Assembly: GCA_937925335.1 (NCBI GenBank)
Contig: CALEWY010000061.1
Span: 1 to 62,941 of the forward strand
Direction of reading: 5' to 3'
DNA length: 62,941 bases
From: an uncultured Acidimicrobiales bacterium
GTDB lineage: Bacteria > Actinomycetota > Acidimicrobiia > Acidimicrobiales > SZUA-35
In this document: positions 1 through 8,928 of the stretch, piece by piece
How the letters are laid out: each line of letters starts with the position of its first letter
Numbering within the stretch: the first letter of the stretch is position 1
The notes under the pieces: generated by a model
What the model was told of the DNA's origin: nothing
Seen by the model: only the letters and a program-made list of their open reading frames with translations
The model's database searches: none
Made by a program: the position numbers and the translations under genes

Positions 1-147
1 GTTCGAGCTTCGGTCGGCGCCGGCTTCGTCTACCCAATCTGTGGCGACATGCGCACCATGCCCGGCCTCGGCAAGACCCCGGCCGCCCACTCGATCGACC
101 TCGACTTCTCGAACGATCCAGCCGGCGAGATTGTGAATCTCAGTTAG
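1..147 (+). CDS. fhs: Formate--tetrahydrofolate ligase, C-terminal end (partial)
   Basis: The frame is open from the window edge and ends at TAG 145-147, giving 48 residues. The segment [19 protein letters not shown] followed by SIDLDF matches the conserved C-terminus of formate-THF ligase (a YPL-G-MRTMPGLPK-PAA-ID pattern). The enzyme makes 10-formyl-THF from formate, THF and ATP in the cytoplasm. The next gene downstream is a methylene-THF reductase-like protein, so this is a folate one-carbon locus beside amine demethylases. Only the tail is visible, so nothing can be said about the catalytic domain. Confidence 0.85.
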   Translation, partial: VRASVGAGFVYPICGDMRTMPGLGKTPAAHSIDLDFSNDPAGEIVNLS

Positions 148-246
148 ATGCTCTTTCATGCTGACTTCGCCCGAGGGCTCCGTCAGTCTCGCTCCGCTCG
201 GTCAATCGGCTGAGCTCGATCCTGCTGCTTCGCTCCGCTTCGCAGC

Positions 247-1155
247 TTGAACAAGGTTTCTCAAGTGGTTCTTTTCCGGAAAGGCAAGAACAGCGGCCAG
301 GGCGACGAGTTCGCCGAGTCGCCAGAGGCGAAGGCTCATCGGATTGCGCTGACGCGTAACTACACGATCGAGCTCGTGCCGATGAAGTCGTTGGAGGGTG
401 CGCGTGCGCATCTTCCAGCGGGTTCGACGTTGTCGGTCACCTGCTCACCGGCCAAGGGGATTGAGGAGACGCAGCGTCTCACCGAAGAGTTCTTGAACGA
501 GGGCTTCGATCCGATCCCCCACATCTCGGCCCGGATGGTTCGCGACGTTGACCACACCCGCGAGCTTGCGGCGTGGTGCAAAGGGCTTGGTCTGAAGCGC
601 GTGTTCCTCGTCGGCGGCGATGCCGATCCGCCCGGTGGCTACTTCGACGCCGTGAAGTTCCTGGGCGATCTCCTCACGACCGATCACGGCCTCGATGCCA
701 TCGGCGTGACCGCTTACCCGGATCACCACGCCTTCATCTCCGACGAGAAACTGCACGATGCGCTGCACGCCAAGCAGGCACTGCTGAACGAAGCTGGCGT
801 CGCCGGCTGGTGCAGCACGCAGATGTGTTTCGACGCGGCCGACATCGAAGCGTGGCTTCGAGCAGAGCGGGCATCTGGGCTCACCCTGCCGGTTCACCTC
901 GGCGTGAGTGGTGTGGTCGACAAGACCAAACTCATGACGATGGGTGTGCGCATCGGGCTCGGCCAGTCGCTCGGGTATCTCAAGAAGAACCGTTCTGCCA
1001 TCACGAAGATGATGACGAGCACTTCCTATGACCCGAACGATCTCCTCATGCCCTTGAGCGAGGCCAATCTCGAACTCGGCGTTGAGGGTGTGCACATGTA
1101 CACGTTCAACCAGGTCGAGGCGACCGAGGCCTGGCGAGCCGAGACACTCGGTTAG
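247..1155 (+). CDS. Methylenetetrahydrofolate reductase-like protein
   Basis: About 300 residues with a MetF-like TIM-barrel pattern: a VTCSP strand near residue 65, PHISARMV near 95, a LVGGDADPPGGYF loop near 125, GVTAYPDHH near 158 and a Gln in a STQMCFD strand near 193. These match the folate/FAD-binding barrel of methylene-THF reductases, which interconvert 5,10-methylene-THF and 5-methyl-THF. The 247 start is TTG with no clear ribosome site. The in-frame GTG at 265, preceded by AAGG at 253-256, is a good alternative. It lies downstream of fhs and meets the Rieske gene tail to tail with a 4-bp overlap. In related demethylation loci such proteins handle the one-carbon unit released from methylamines; that role here is inferred. 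Confidence 0.8.
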   Translation: MNKVSQVVLFRKGKNSGQGDEFAESPEAKAHRIALTRNYTIELVPMKSLEGARAHLPAGSTLSVTCSPAKGIEETQRLTEEFLNEGFDPIPHISARMVRDVDHTRELAAWCKGLGLKRVFLVGGDADPPGGYFDAVKFLGDLLTTDHGLDAIGVTAYPDHHAFISDEKLHDALHAKQALLNEAGVAGWCSTQMCFDAADIEAWLRAERASGLTLPVHLGVSGVVDKTKLMTMGVRIGLGQSLGYLKKNRSAITKMMTSTSYDPNDLLMPLSEANLELGVEGVHMYTFNQVEATEAWRAETLG

Positions 1156-2387
1156 TCAGCCCGCTCGAGCATTCGAGCGGCATACCAATCCACAAACTGG
1201 ATCACGCCGAGCTCGTCGACCGGTGCGTACGGGCCTGGCACGTAGGCGGGTGATTGCACGCCCAGCTGTGTGCGTTCGACAAGTTGTGTGTCCTGCACGT
1301 TGGTGATCTTCCACACCTCGGTGAGTGTCTTGAGGTCGTAGTCGACGCCCTCGACTGCCCCCTCGGGCACGAGCCACGTTGTCGTGAGTTGGGTCGAGGT
1401 TGGGCCGAGCGGCAGCATGCGGAAGGTCACGGCGTGATCCGACATGAAGTGATTCCACGTCGTTGGGTAGTGATAGAGCAAGACGTCGCCGAGGTTGTCC
1501 TCCGGCAGCGCGCCGAACCGACAAGACACCGCCGGCTCACCCGTCATGGTCATCGATCGAGTGTCGTTCTTGAACGGCATTCGCATCGCCCGGAACTGAT
1601 CATCGGGTGATGCGATGAACGAACTCGGCAGACCGAGTGATTCACCGAGCTGCACCATGTCGCCGAGCGCATCAGCATCGTCGCTCGAGTGGCCTCCGGT
1701 GTGGAGTGGTTCCTCGGGGAACGACGTGGTGAGTTCGGGGTGAGCACCACGGCAATGGTGGCACTCCCGGTTGTTCTCCATCACGAGCTTCCAGTTGCCG
1801 GCTTCGACCGTCACCGAACTCGCTGCCACGCGCGCTCGGTCGAGGTCGAAGGGCGCGAGGTAGGAATCGGTGAGTTCCTTCATCGGGGCGAAATCCGGGC
1901 CGTCCGCTCCGGCGAGTGAGATGAAGATCATCCCGGCCGTCACCTCGGTGCGGATCGGCACCAGACCGTGCGCATCGAGATCGAACCCATCCTCGACCGC
2001 TCGCGCCTTGGCGAGCGCGCCGTCGAGTCGATACGACCACTGGTGATACGGGCAGACGAAGCGGCGCGCGGTGCCCGCTTCTTCCGCACACACGATCGAC
2101 CCACGATGGCGACACACGTTGTGCATCGCCCGAATCACACCGTCGTCGCCTCGGGCGATCACGATCGGGTAATCACCGATGCTGAGCGTTCGATAGTCGC
2201 CAACCTCGGGCACGTCGGCAGCGTGGGCGACGAAGAGCCATTCGCGATACCAGATGCGTTCGAGATCAGCCTGGAAGAACGTGGGGTCCGAGTAGAACGG
2301 GCCTGGCAAGGTGTGTGCGGGGAGCCGCTGGCGCAACAGATCGTCGAGACTCACCGCACCATCATGAATGCTCGAAGCACCACCCAT
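1152..2387 (-). CDS. Rieske non-heme iron oxygenase, glycine betaine/quaternary-amine demethylase type
   Basis: Starting at ATG 2387 the protein has 411 residues; an ATG at 2420 would add 11. The N-terminal Rieske domain has CRHRG and, 15 residues on, CPYHQWSY, the 2Fe-2S ligand pairs C-x-H and C-x2-H. The catalytic domain has ENNRECHHCRGAHPEL, the mononuclear iron signature seen in GbcA, choline and stachydrine-type oxygenases. These use O2 and reductant to remove an N-methyl group as formaldehyde. It is divergent from the DgcA-like flavoprotein at 2434 with only 46 bp between starts. No reductase subunit is visible in the window, so electrons must come from elsewhere. The substrate is not determined. 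Confidence 0.82.
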   Translation of the reverse strand: MGGASSIHDGAVSLDDLLRQRLPAHTLPGPFYSDPTFFQADLERIWYREWLFVAHAADVPEVGDYRTLSIGDYPIVIARGDDGVIRAMHNVCRHRGSIVCAEEAGTARRFVCPYHQWSYRLDGALAKARAVEDGFDLDAHGLVPIRTEVTAGMIFISLAGADGPDFAPMKELTDSYLAPFDLDRARVAASSVTVEAGNWKLVMENNRECHHCRGAHPELTTSFPEEPLHTGGHSSDDADALGDMVQLGESLGLPSSFIASPDDQFRAMRMPFKNDTRSMTMTGEPAVSCRFGALPEDNLGDVLLYHYPTTWNHFMSDHAVTFRMLPLGPTSTQLTTTWLVPEGAVEGVDYDLKTLTEVWKITNVQDTQLVERTQLGVQSPAYVPGPYAPVDELGVIQFVDWYAARMLERAD

Positions 2388-2433
2388 CGGGAAGCTTCCA
2401 CGGTGTGGCATTCGGCACATTATTCTCCTCGGG

Positions 2434-4452
2434 ATGGAAGATCCGCTGTTGCAGCCGTTCTCGATTCGTCATCTCGAACTCCGCAATCGAGTCTTCTCGT
2501 CGAGCCATGAACCGGCTTATGGCGAGGACGGCATGCCGACCGATCGGTACCGCCTTTACCACGTCGAAAAAGCCAAGGGCGGCGTGGCGATGACCATGAC
2601 GGCTGGCGGCGCAATCGTCAGTGCCGACAGCCCTCCGGCGTTCGGCAATCTCCACGCCTACGACGATGCGATCGTTCCGTGGATCCGCCGCCTCACCGAT
2701 GAGGTGCACGAGCACGGGGCGGCAGCGATGATCCAGCTGACGCACCTCGGTCGTCGCACAAGCTACGGCCAGGCCGATTGGCTCCCTGTCGTTGCGCCGT
2801 CACCGATCCGAGAGGCCGCTCACCGCACGATCCCCAAAGAAGCCGAAGAGTGGGACATCGAGCGAATCATCGAACAGTTCGCCGATGCGGCCGAGCGGAT
2901 GAAGGAAGGTGGCATGGACGGCGTCGAAGTCGAGGCGTATGGCCATCTCATCGACCAGTTCTGGTCACCGCTCACCAACACCCGAGATGACGAGTTCGGC
3001 GGCTCGTTTGAGAACCGGATGAAGGTTCCGCTCGCGATCTATCGGGCAGTCCGTGAACGAGTGGGAGACGACTTCATCGTCGGCACGAGGATCGCCATCG
3101 ACGAAACCAAAGCTGGCGGCATCGACGCCGACCTCGGTATGACGATCGTGAAGCAGCTCGAGAGTGAAGGCCTGATCGACTTCGTCAACGTGATCCGGGG
3201 CTACATCGCCACCGACGTCGACCTCACCGAGGTGATCCCGATCCACGGGATGCCCTCCGCTCCCCATCTCGACTTCGCCGGCCGGGTCCGCGAGGCCACC
3301 GATCTGCCGGTGCTGCACGCATCGAAGATCGACGACGTCGCAACCGCCCGCCATGCGATCACCGAGGGCAAGCTCGACATGGTTGGCATGACCCGAGCCC
3401 ACATCGCCGACCCACACATCGTCCGAAAACTCACCGAAGGACGCGAGGCCGAGATTCGCCCGTGTGTCGGCGCCACCTACTGCCTCGATCGGATCTACGA
3501 AGCGGGTGAAGCTCTCTGCCTGCACAACGCCGCGACGAGCCGCGAGGCCACGATGCCCCACATCGTGATGCCATCGCCTGCCAAGAAGCGGGTTGTGGTC
3601 GTCGGCGCTGGACCCGGCGGGATGGAGGCGGCGAGAGTCGCCGGCGAGCGCGGCCATGACGTCACGCTTCTCGAAGCCATGCCGTGGACCGGCGGCCAGG
3701 TGCGTCTTGCCGCCCGCAACAAGCGCCGTCGCGACCTCATGGGCATGATCGAATGGCGCGACGCGGAGCTGAAGCGGCTCGGTGTCGACGTCCGACTCGA
3801 CACCTTCGTGAGCGCCGGCGACCTCGCCACGCTCGAACCCGACGTGGTCGTGATCGCAACGGGTGGGCTGCCGATCGGAAACGACGAGCGCACCTTCACA
3901 TCGTGGGATGTGCTGGGCGGCGACGTCACCCCGACCGGCGACGTCTTGCTCTTCGACGACGCCGGTACCCACTCATCGCTCTCGGCCGCGGAGATGATCG
4001 CCGAGTCCGGAGCCAGGCTCGAGATCGTCACACCGGAACGGATGCTCGGCATCGAAGTCGGCGGCATGAATCACGTGCCGTATGCCCGGGCGTTCAACGA
4101 AGCTGACGTTCGGATCACCCTCAACCAAAAGATGATGAGCGTGCAGCCCGAGCTCGGCCGGCTGTGCGTGGAGATCGGAAGCGATCACTCCCGGCACCGT
4201 TCGGCTCGCCACGTCGACTACGTGATCACCGACAGCGGAACCGCCGTCAACGCCGACCTCTACTTCGAGCTCAAACCCAACTCAACCAACCTCGGAGCGG
4301 TCGACTACGGCGCACTCACCGAAGGCCGAGCCCAGTCGCTCGTCCGCAACGAAGCGGGCTCCTATCAGCTGTTCCGCATCGGTGATGCCGTGGCCAGCCG
4401 CAATATCCACGCCGCGATCTACGACGGCCTACGGCTTATGAAGGACCTGTAG
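2434..4452 (+). CDS. DgcA/trimethylamine-dehydrogenase-family flavoprotein demethylase
   Basis: 672 residues. The N-terminal half is an old-yellow-enzyme barrel (RNRVFSSSHEPAYGEDGMP near residue 20, FMN). A cysteine cluster follows around residues 345-370, then a C-terminal FAD/NAD-type domain with a VVVGAGPGGMEAARVA dinucleotide fold near residue 390. This architecture and the SSHEPAY start are those of dimethylglycine, stachydrine and trimethylamine demethylases. The iron-sulfur segment reads CVGATYC...ALC, so three of the four TMADH-type ligands are present and the second is Ala. The ATG at 2434 is preferred over longer upstream extensions because the family homology starts there. It would act on the amine product of the neighbouring Rieske enzyme and feed methyl groups to folate. 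Confidence 0.82.
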   Translation: MEDPLLQPFSIRHLELRNRVFSSSHEPAYGEDGMPTDRYRLYHVEKAKGGVAMTMTAGGAIVSADSPPAFGNLHAYDDAIVPWIRRLTDEVHEHGAAAMIQLTHLGRRTSYGQADWLPVVAPSPIREAAHRTIPKEAEEWDIERIIEQFADAAERMKEGGMDGVEVEAYGHLIDQFWSPLTNTRDDEFGGSFENRMKVPLAIYRAVRERVGDDFIVGTRIAIDETKAGGIDADLGMTIVKQLESEGLIDFVNVIRGYIATDVDLTEVIPIHGMPSAPHLDFAGRVREATDLPVLHASKIDDVATARHAITEGKLDMVGMTRAHIADPHIVRKLTEGREAEIRPCVGATYCLDRIYEAGEALCLHNAATSREATMPHIVMPSPAKKRVVVVGAGPGGMEAARVAGERGHDVTLLEAMPWTGGQVRLAARNKRRRDLMGMIEWRDAELKRLGVDVRLDTFVSAGDLATLEPDVVVIATGGLPIGNDERTFTSWDVLGGDVTPTGDVLLFDDAGTHSSLSAAEMIAESGARLEIVTPERMLGIEVGGMNHVPYARAFNEADVRITLNQKMMSVQPELGRLCVEIGSDHSRHRSARHVDYVITDSGTAVNADLYFELKPNSTNLGAVDYGALTEGRAQSLVRNEAGSYQLFRIGDAVASRNIHAAIYDGLRLMKDL

Positions 4453-5629
4453 CCCCGCGCTCGTTCGCAAGGCGAACGCTCACGATCGCGGCCAGTGCGG
4501 CGACACCGCCCATCAGCCAGGCAGCCGGAGCGAAGCCGCCGGCATCAGCGACCACTCCAACGATGACCGGACCGCTCACGCCGCCGATCTCCCCAGCCGT
4601 GAAGTAGAGAGCGCCAGCACCAGCCATGTTGGCCGGCCCAACATCGTCGCTGTCCATCATGAACAACATGGCCAGCGGCAAGGCGATGGACCGAGTTGCT
4701 CCCATCAGGACAAGACCAACGATGGTTGCGGCACCCCACGATCCGGCGAGCGGCAACAGCGCCAAGCCGAGAATCACGTAGCACCCGATCAGCATCGGCC
4801 GACGACGATCAGGCCGAGCGAGGCGAGGAATCGTCAGCCCGGCGATGAGCCCGACGGCGCTCACGACTGCCGCCCAGGTCGCCGCGCCTGATCTCGTGAG
4901 ACCTTGGTCGACCAGCATCTCCGGGAGCCAGTTGGCGAGGGCGTGGTTAATGAAGAACGTCAGGATCGCGAGCACCAGAATCGTTCGAACGATCGGCACC
5001 CGAATGAGCTCCCCGATGTTCACTCGACCGCCCTCTGATCGATGCCACGGGTCGACGAGGTCGGGAGGCGGTCGGAACGCCACGGCCACCCACGCAACTC
5101 CCAACAGAGCGGCCGCGCCGGCGAAGGTCAACACCACCAATCGCCAACGATCATCGAACAGTGGCATCAAGACCGAGTTGGCGAGCAGCAACGTTGCGAT
5201 GCCGCCGATGCCCGGCGCACTCACCGAAAGCCCGGTCGCCAACGGTCGTTCGTCGGTGTCGAACCAGCCGCTCACCAACGTCGGAACACCAACGGAGATG
5301 AGCGGACCGCCGAAGCCAAACACGCCAACGGCGGCGAGCAGGCTGAACCAACCCCCGGCGAGTGTTCGGGCGACCCCGGACAGCACGATCAACACGATGC
5401 CGATGGTGAGCCCGGTTCGGACGCCGACGCGATCGAGCAGCCGGCCGGCTGGAATCGCGGCGAAGAGGTAGACGAACTGCCACGCGCCGAGAACCGTCCC
5501 CATCTGGCCGAGCGTGAGCCCCAGATCGTCAGCGATGATCCCAACGATCGGAGCGAACGAGGCGGCGACGAGACCGAACCCGACATAGACACCAGCGGCC
5601 ACCAGAAGCAGCCGCCATCGATAGGCCAC
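4436..5629 (-). CDS. MFS transporter
   Basis: 397 residues from GTG 5629, just two bases after the IclR stop, so it is co-transcribed with the regulator. There are about 12 hydrophobic segments and the MFS loop 2-3 signature (AGRLLDRVGVRTG) near residue 60. It resembles CynX/NarK-like carriers. Its position between the demethylase and dioxygenase genes suggests uptake of a small methylated compound; the substrate is unknown. Its 3' end overlaps the 3' end of the flavoprotein gene by 17 bp (convergent). Confidence 0.8.
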   Translation of the reverse strand: MAYRWRLLLVAAGVYVGFGLVAASFAPIVGIIADDLGLTLGQMGTVLGAWQFVYLFAAIPAGRLLDRVGVRTGLTIGIVLIVLSGVARTLAGGWFSLLAAVGVFGFGGPLISVGVPTLVSGWFDTDERPLATGLSVSAPGIGGIATLLLANSVLMPLFDDRWRLVVLTFAGAAALLGVAWVAVAFRPPPDLVDPWHRSEGGRVNIGELIRVPIVRTILVLAILTFFINHALANWLPEMLVDQGLTRSGAATWAAVVSAVGLIAGLTIPRLARPDRRRPMLIGCYVILGLALLPLAGSWGAATIVGLVLMGATRSIALPLAMLFMMDSDDVGPANMAGAGALYFTAGEIGGVSGPVIVGVVADAGGFAPAAWLMGGVAALAAIVSVRLANERGATGPS

Positions 5630-5631
5630 GC

Positions 5632-6432
5632 TCAGTCCGGATCGGTGAGACGACTCGAAATGTCGGTCGCTGCTTCGGCGAGGAGCCTCGACACACGCGT
5701 TCGGTCTTGGTCGCTGCCAAAGCGGTAGGTGGGAGCGAACGAACCGAGGCTGGCGATTGCGATCCCCGATCCGTCGAGAATCGGGGCGGCACATCCCGTG
5801 ACGTCTTCGGCAAACTCGTCGACCGACCAGATCACGCCATCGGATTCCAACTGGTCGAACCGGGCTCGCAACGCCTCACGGGTCGTCGGCGTCTGTTCGG
5901 TGAACGCAACGGGGGACGCGGCCAGATACGTACTGAAGCGTTTGGCGGGCCAGTCAGCCATCAAGACCTGACCACCGGCCGCTGCGTGGGGAGGGTGGAT
6001 TTCGCCGGTCCAATCGCCAACGTCGACAGCGGTTGACGTGTTGACCTGATCGAGATAGAGCAGATCTTCGCCCTGCATCACCATGAGCGTCGTGTGCTCG
6101 CCGATCGCCTCAGCCAGTTCGGTCAAGACCGGGCGTGCGAGCTGACGAAGAAGATCGGGCGAGTCCGCTCGACCCACCGCCAAGTCACCGATGACCGGAC
6201 CGACGCGATGACCACCCGATGGCGTCAACTCGACCGCCCCAAGATCTCGCAGCGATCGCAGGAGGCGGGCGACCGTCGACTTGGCAAGCCCCGAGCGCCG
6301 GGCCAGCTCCGACACACCAAGATCGGCTTCGCCGCTCGCAATCACACCGAGGAGCAGAAAGGCTCGATCGAGGGACTGGGTTGGAGATGCGGAGCTCGTC
6401 GTCGTCGAGTCATTACTTGGCAGGGAGGACAT
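5632..6432 (-). CDS. IclR-family transcriptional regulator
   Basis: 266 residues from ATG 6432. The N-terminal winged helix (SLDRAFLLLGVIASG, then LGVSELARRSGLAKSTVARLLRSL) is followed by an IclR effector domain ending with PILDGSGIAIASLGSFAPTYR. It is divergent from the gamma-butyrobetaine-hydroxylase-like gene and is followed at 2 bp by an MFS gene. Two palindromes lie in the divergent gap (6485-6503 and 6519-6534) and are candidate operators. It probably responds to an intermediate of the amine pathway; the ligand is inferred only from context. Confidence 0.88.
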   Translation of the reverse strand: MSSLPSNDSTTTSSASPTQSLDRAFLLLGVIASGEADLGVSELARRSGLAKSTVARLLRSLRDLGAVELTPSGGHRVGPVIGDLAVGRADSPDLLRQLARPVLTELAEAIGEHTTLMVMQGEDLLYLDQVNTSTAVDVGDWTGEIHPPHAAAGGQVLMADWPAKRFSTYLAASPVAFTEQTPTTREALRARFDQLESDGVIWSVDEFAEDVTGCAAPILDGSGIAIASLGSFAPTYRFGSDQDRTRVSRLLAEAATDISSRLTDPD

Positions 6433-6484
6433 CAGCGTGTTCAAGAGTGCCCCAGATTTGGCAGTGCGCGTAAACGAGTAGTGA

Positions 6485-6534
6485 AAAGAGGTATCGTCTC
6501 TTTGTCCTACTCTCCGGTCCGTACCACTGTACGG
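6485..6534. promoter_or_regulatory. Two palindromes between IclR regulator and dioxygenase gene
   Basis: AAAGAG-N7-CTCTTT at 6485-6503 and CCGTAC-N4-GTACGG at 6519-6534 are both perfect 6-bp inverted repeats. They sit in the 122-bp divergent gap between the IclR start (6432) and the dioxygenase start (6555). That is the usual place for IclR-family operators. Binding is inferred. Confidence 0.5.
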
Positions 6535-6554
6535 CACATGCAAAGAACCACAGC

Positions 6555-7616
6555 ATGAGTCTCGTCAATTTCCCATGGCCCGGCGGCGAACGCCGGAGCA
6601 TCCCTGCGCTGTGGCTGCGGGACAACTGCCCGTGCGAGTCGTGCCGAGTGGCGTCGACGAACGAACACCGCATGCTCATCTCGTCGGTCCCGATCGATCT
6701 CGAACCCGTCGCAACAACCCAGGTTGGCGACACCGTGATCGTTGACTGGGGCGATCATGTCTCTCGGTATTCGGCCGATTGGATGGCAATGATCGCCACC
6801 CAAGTCGCGCGGGCTCACCCCATGCCCCGGTCATGGCGCGCCGGTTTCGAACCGAGCCGTGTCGACATGGCTGAACTCGACGATCGCGCCGCAACGGTCG
6901 CGTTCCTGGAGCGTTTCGTCACCGATGGGGCCGCGATCATCACGAACACCCCAACCGAGCCGGGATCGCTCGTCGACATCATCCGCCGCTGGGCGCCGAC
7001 ACTCGAGGTGCCATTCGCGTTGGTGCACGACGTCTTCGTCGACCCCGCTGGTTACAACATCGCGCACACCGCCGAAGCACTTCCGCCCCACAACGACATG
7101 GCGAGCCGCAAGCACCCACCGTCGGGCCAGGTACTGCACATGTTGGTCAACGATGCCGACGGCGGCGACAGCATCATCGTCGACGGGTTTGCCGTGTTGG
7201 CCCAACTCGACGAGGCCGACCTCGCCGTGCTCAGCGACGTCGCGGTTGGGTTCCGCCAGTTCTCCGACACCGTCGAGACCTGGGCCACCGAGCCCCTGGT
7301 TCGACGCCGGAGCGATGGCTCATTCGTTTCCCTTCGGTACTCGAACCAGCTGCTGCAGCCGCTCGACCCCGCCAATCCAACGACCGCGTCGTGGTACGAG
7401 GCGTATCACCGACTTTCAACAGCCATGAACGACCGGGCCAACCAAACCGACTTCCGGCTCGACGGCGGCGACTTCCTGATGCTCGACGCGCACCGGGTCC
7501 TGCACGGCCGCGCTGAGTTCTCACCCGGAACCGGACAGCGGCATCTGCAGGACGTCTATTTCGACAGCGACGATCTACGAAACGAACTCGCCCGACTCAT
7601 TGGAGTCGAACGATGA
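6555..7616 (+). CDS. Gamma-butyrobetaine hydroxylase-like Fe(II)/2-oxoglutarate dioxygenase
   Basis: 353 residues. The N-terminal domain (DUF971-like) carries LWLRDNCPCESC, whose three Cys have the same C-x-C-x2-C spacing as the zinc site of human gamma-butyrobetaine dioxygenase, with a later His (WGDHVSRY). The TauD-like jelly roll has the iron motif H-x-D in LPPHNDMA near residue 183 and the distal His in HRVLHGRAEF near the C-terminus. The family hydroxylates gamma-butyrobetaine to carnitine or related trimethylammonium compounds. The stop overlaps the next MFS start (ATGA), so the enzyme and carrier are coupled. Confidence 0.82.
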   Translation: MSLVNFPWPGGERRSIPALWLRDNCPCESCRVASTNEHRMLISSVPIDLEPVATTQVGDTVIVDWGDHVSRYSADWMAMIATQVARAHPMPRSWRAGFEPSRVDMAELDDRAATVAFLERFVTDGAAIITNTPTEPGSLVDIIRRWAPTLEVPFALVHDVFVDPAGYNIAHTAEALPPHNDMASRKHPPSGQVLHMLVNDADGGDSIIVDGFAVLAQLDEADLAVLSDVAVGFRQFSDTVETWATEPLVRRRSDGSFVSLRYSNQLLQPLDPANPTTASWYEAYHRLSTAMNDRANQTDFRLDGGDFLMLDAHRVLHGRAEFSPGTGQRHLQDVYFDSDDLRNELARLIGVER

Positions 7617-8923
7617 AGACGATGACCGACGTGCCCTTCGAATTCGAAGAGGTGCCCGACCAAACCGACGTCCCATTCCCAACCCCGAGCCCGGCGAAGA
7701 GCGCCTCAGCGCTCTTGGTCGGAATGTTGTTGTTGATGGCCGGCAACGGCCTCCAAGGAAGCCTCATCGGCATTCGTGCCGAACTCGAAGGCTTCAACAC
7801 GATCTGGACCGGCCTCACGATGACGGGCTACTTCGCCGGCTTCTTGCTCGGCGCCGGTGTTGCGTTCCGGTCGCTCTCAAACGTCGGGCACATCCGAGTG
7901 TTCGCCGCACTTGCGTCGACGGCCTCGACAGCCGCCCTCATCCACTCGGTCGTCGTCATTCCTCCCGTGTGGGTAGGCATGCGATTCTTGACCGGGCTGT
8001 GCATGTCTGGCCTCTACGTCGTTGCCGAATCCTGGCTCAACGACGTTTCAACCGCCGAGAACCGAGGGCGGCTCCTCGCCGGCTACATGGTGATCAGCAT
8101 GGGCGGCTTCGGCGCCGGACAGTTCCTACTGGGCGCCGCCGATCCAGCGGAAACCACGCTGTTCGTGGTCACCTCGGTACTCATCTCGATGTCGCTCGTC
8201 CCGATCTCGCTCTCAACATCGAGTGCGCCACCGGTTGAGCTCCCCGAGCCAATGAAACTCCGCGAGATGATCCGCGACGTACCGACCGGTGTCGTCTCGA
8301 TGTTCCTCACCGGAACAAGCGTCGGCGTCTTGATGGGTATTGGGCCGGTCTACGCAACCCGTGTTGGTCTGTCACCAAACGGGGTTGCAGCGTTCGTTGG
8401 TGCTGCCGTGCTTGGCTCGGTTGTGTTTCAGTTCCCACTTGGCCAACTCTCCGACCGGGTTCCTCGCCGAGGCCTCATGGTGGCGATGACGGGCACCGGC
8501 ACCGCACTCGCCCTGCTGCTCGGCCTCACCACGCCCGGGTCGATCACATCGATGATCCTGATGGTCGCCCTCGGCGGCATCGCCTTCCCGATGTACTCGC
8601 TGACCGTTGCGTTCACGAACGACTGGATTCCGCGCTCGAAGATGGTGGGGGCGAGCACGCTGCTCGTGCGCATCAATGGCGCCGGAGCGGTCGTTGGTCC
8701 GCTGATTGCAACCGCAGCCTTTGTGGCCGCAGGCGAATCCAGCTTCTTCCCGCTTCTCGCGATCACCTACGGCTTGCTGTCGACCTACCTGATGTGGCGA
8801 ATCCTCGTGAAGGACGCCGTGCCGGTGGAACGCCAGCGTCGCTGGGTGCCGTTGCCGTCACGCGGCTCGTTCGCCATCCACTCGATCGCTCGGCGTCGCC
8901 GCAACGAGCCAAGGTCCGAGTAA
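7613..8923 (+). CDS. MFS transporter (YcaD/DHA-like)
   Basis: 436 residues with roughly 12 transmembrane segments and the MFS motif LSDRVPRRGLMVA near residue 285. It starts on the ATGA that ends the dioxygenase gene, so translation is coupled. It is likely a carrier for the dioxygenase substrate or product, or for an unrelated drug-like compound. Long cytoplasmic basic tail (RRWVPLPSRGS to the end). Substrate unknown. Confidence 0.78.
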   Translation: MKTMTDVPFEFEEVPDQTDVPFPTPSPAKSASALLVGMLLLMAGNGLQGSLIGIRAELEGFNTIWTGLTMTGYFAGFLLGAGVAFRSLSNVGHIRVFAALASTASTAALIHSVVVIPPVWVGMRFLTGLCMSGLYVVAESWLNDVSTAENRGRLLAGYMVISMGGFGAGQFLLGAADPAETTLFVVTSVLISMSLVPISLSTSSAPPVELPEPMKLREMIRDVPTGVVSMFLTGTSVGVLMGIGPVYATRVGLSPNGVAAFVGAAVLGSVVFQFPLGQLSDRVPRRGLMVAMTGTGTALALLLGLTTPGSITSMILMVALGGIAFPMYSLTVAFTNDWIPRSKMVGASTLLVRINGAGAVVGPLIATAAFVAAGESSFFPLLAITYGLLSTYLMWRILVKDAVPVERQRRWVPLPSRGSFAIHSIARRRRNEPRSE

Positions 8924-8928
8924 CTCAG

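Noticed and set aside
445-1095. Long minus-strand frame opposite the MTHFR-like gene
   Set aside because: It is low in family-like sequence, fully antisense to a recognised enzyme, and a typical GC-rich shadow frame.
2965-3972. 335-residue minus-strand frame opposite the flavoprotein gene
   Set aside because: It is antisense to conserved cofactor motifs on the plus strand and no domain is recognisable.
6491-6515. Further copy of the GTATC promoter at the IclR region
   Set aside because: GTATC is present but the 17-bp-distant box does not match CTCNYRT, and the sequence is explained by the AAAGAG/CTCTTT palindrome.
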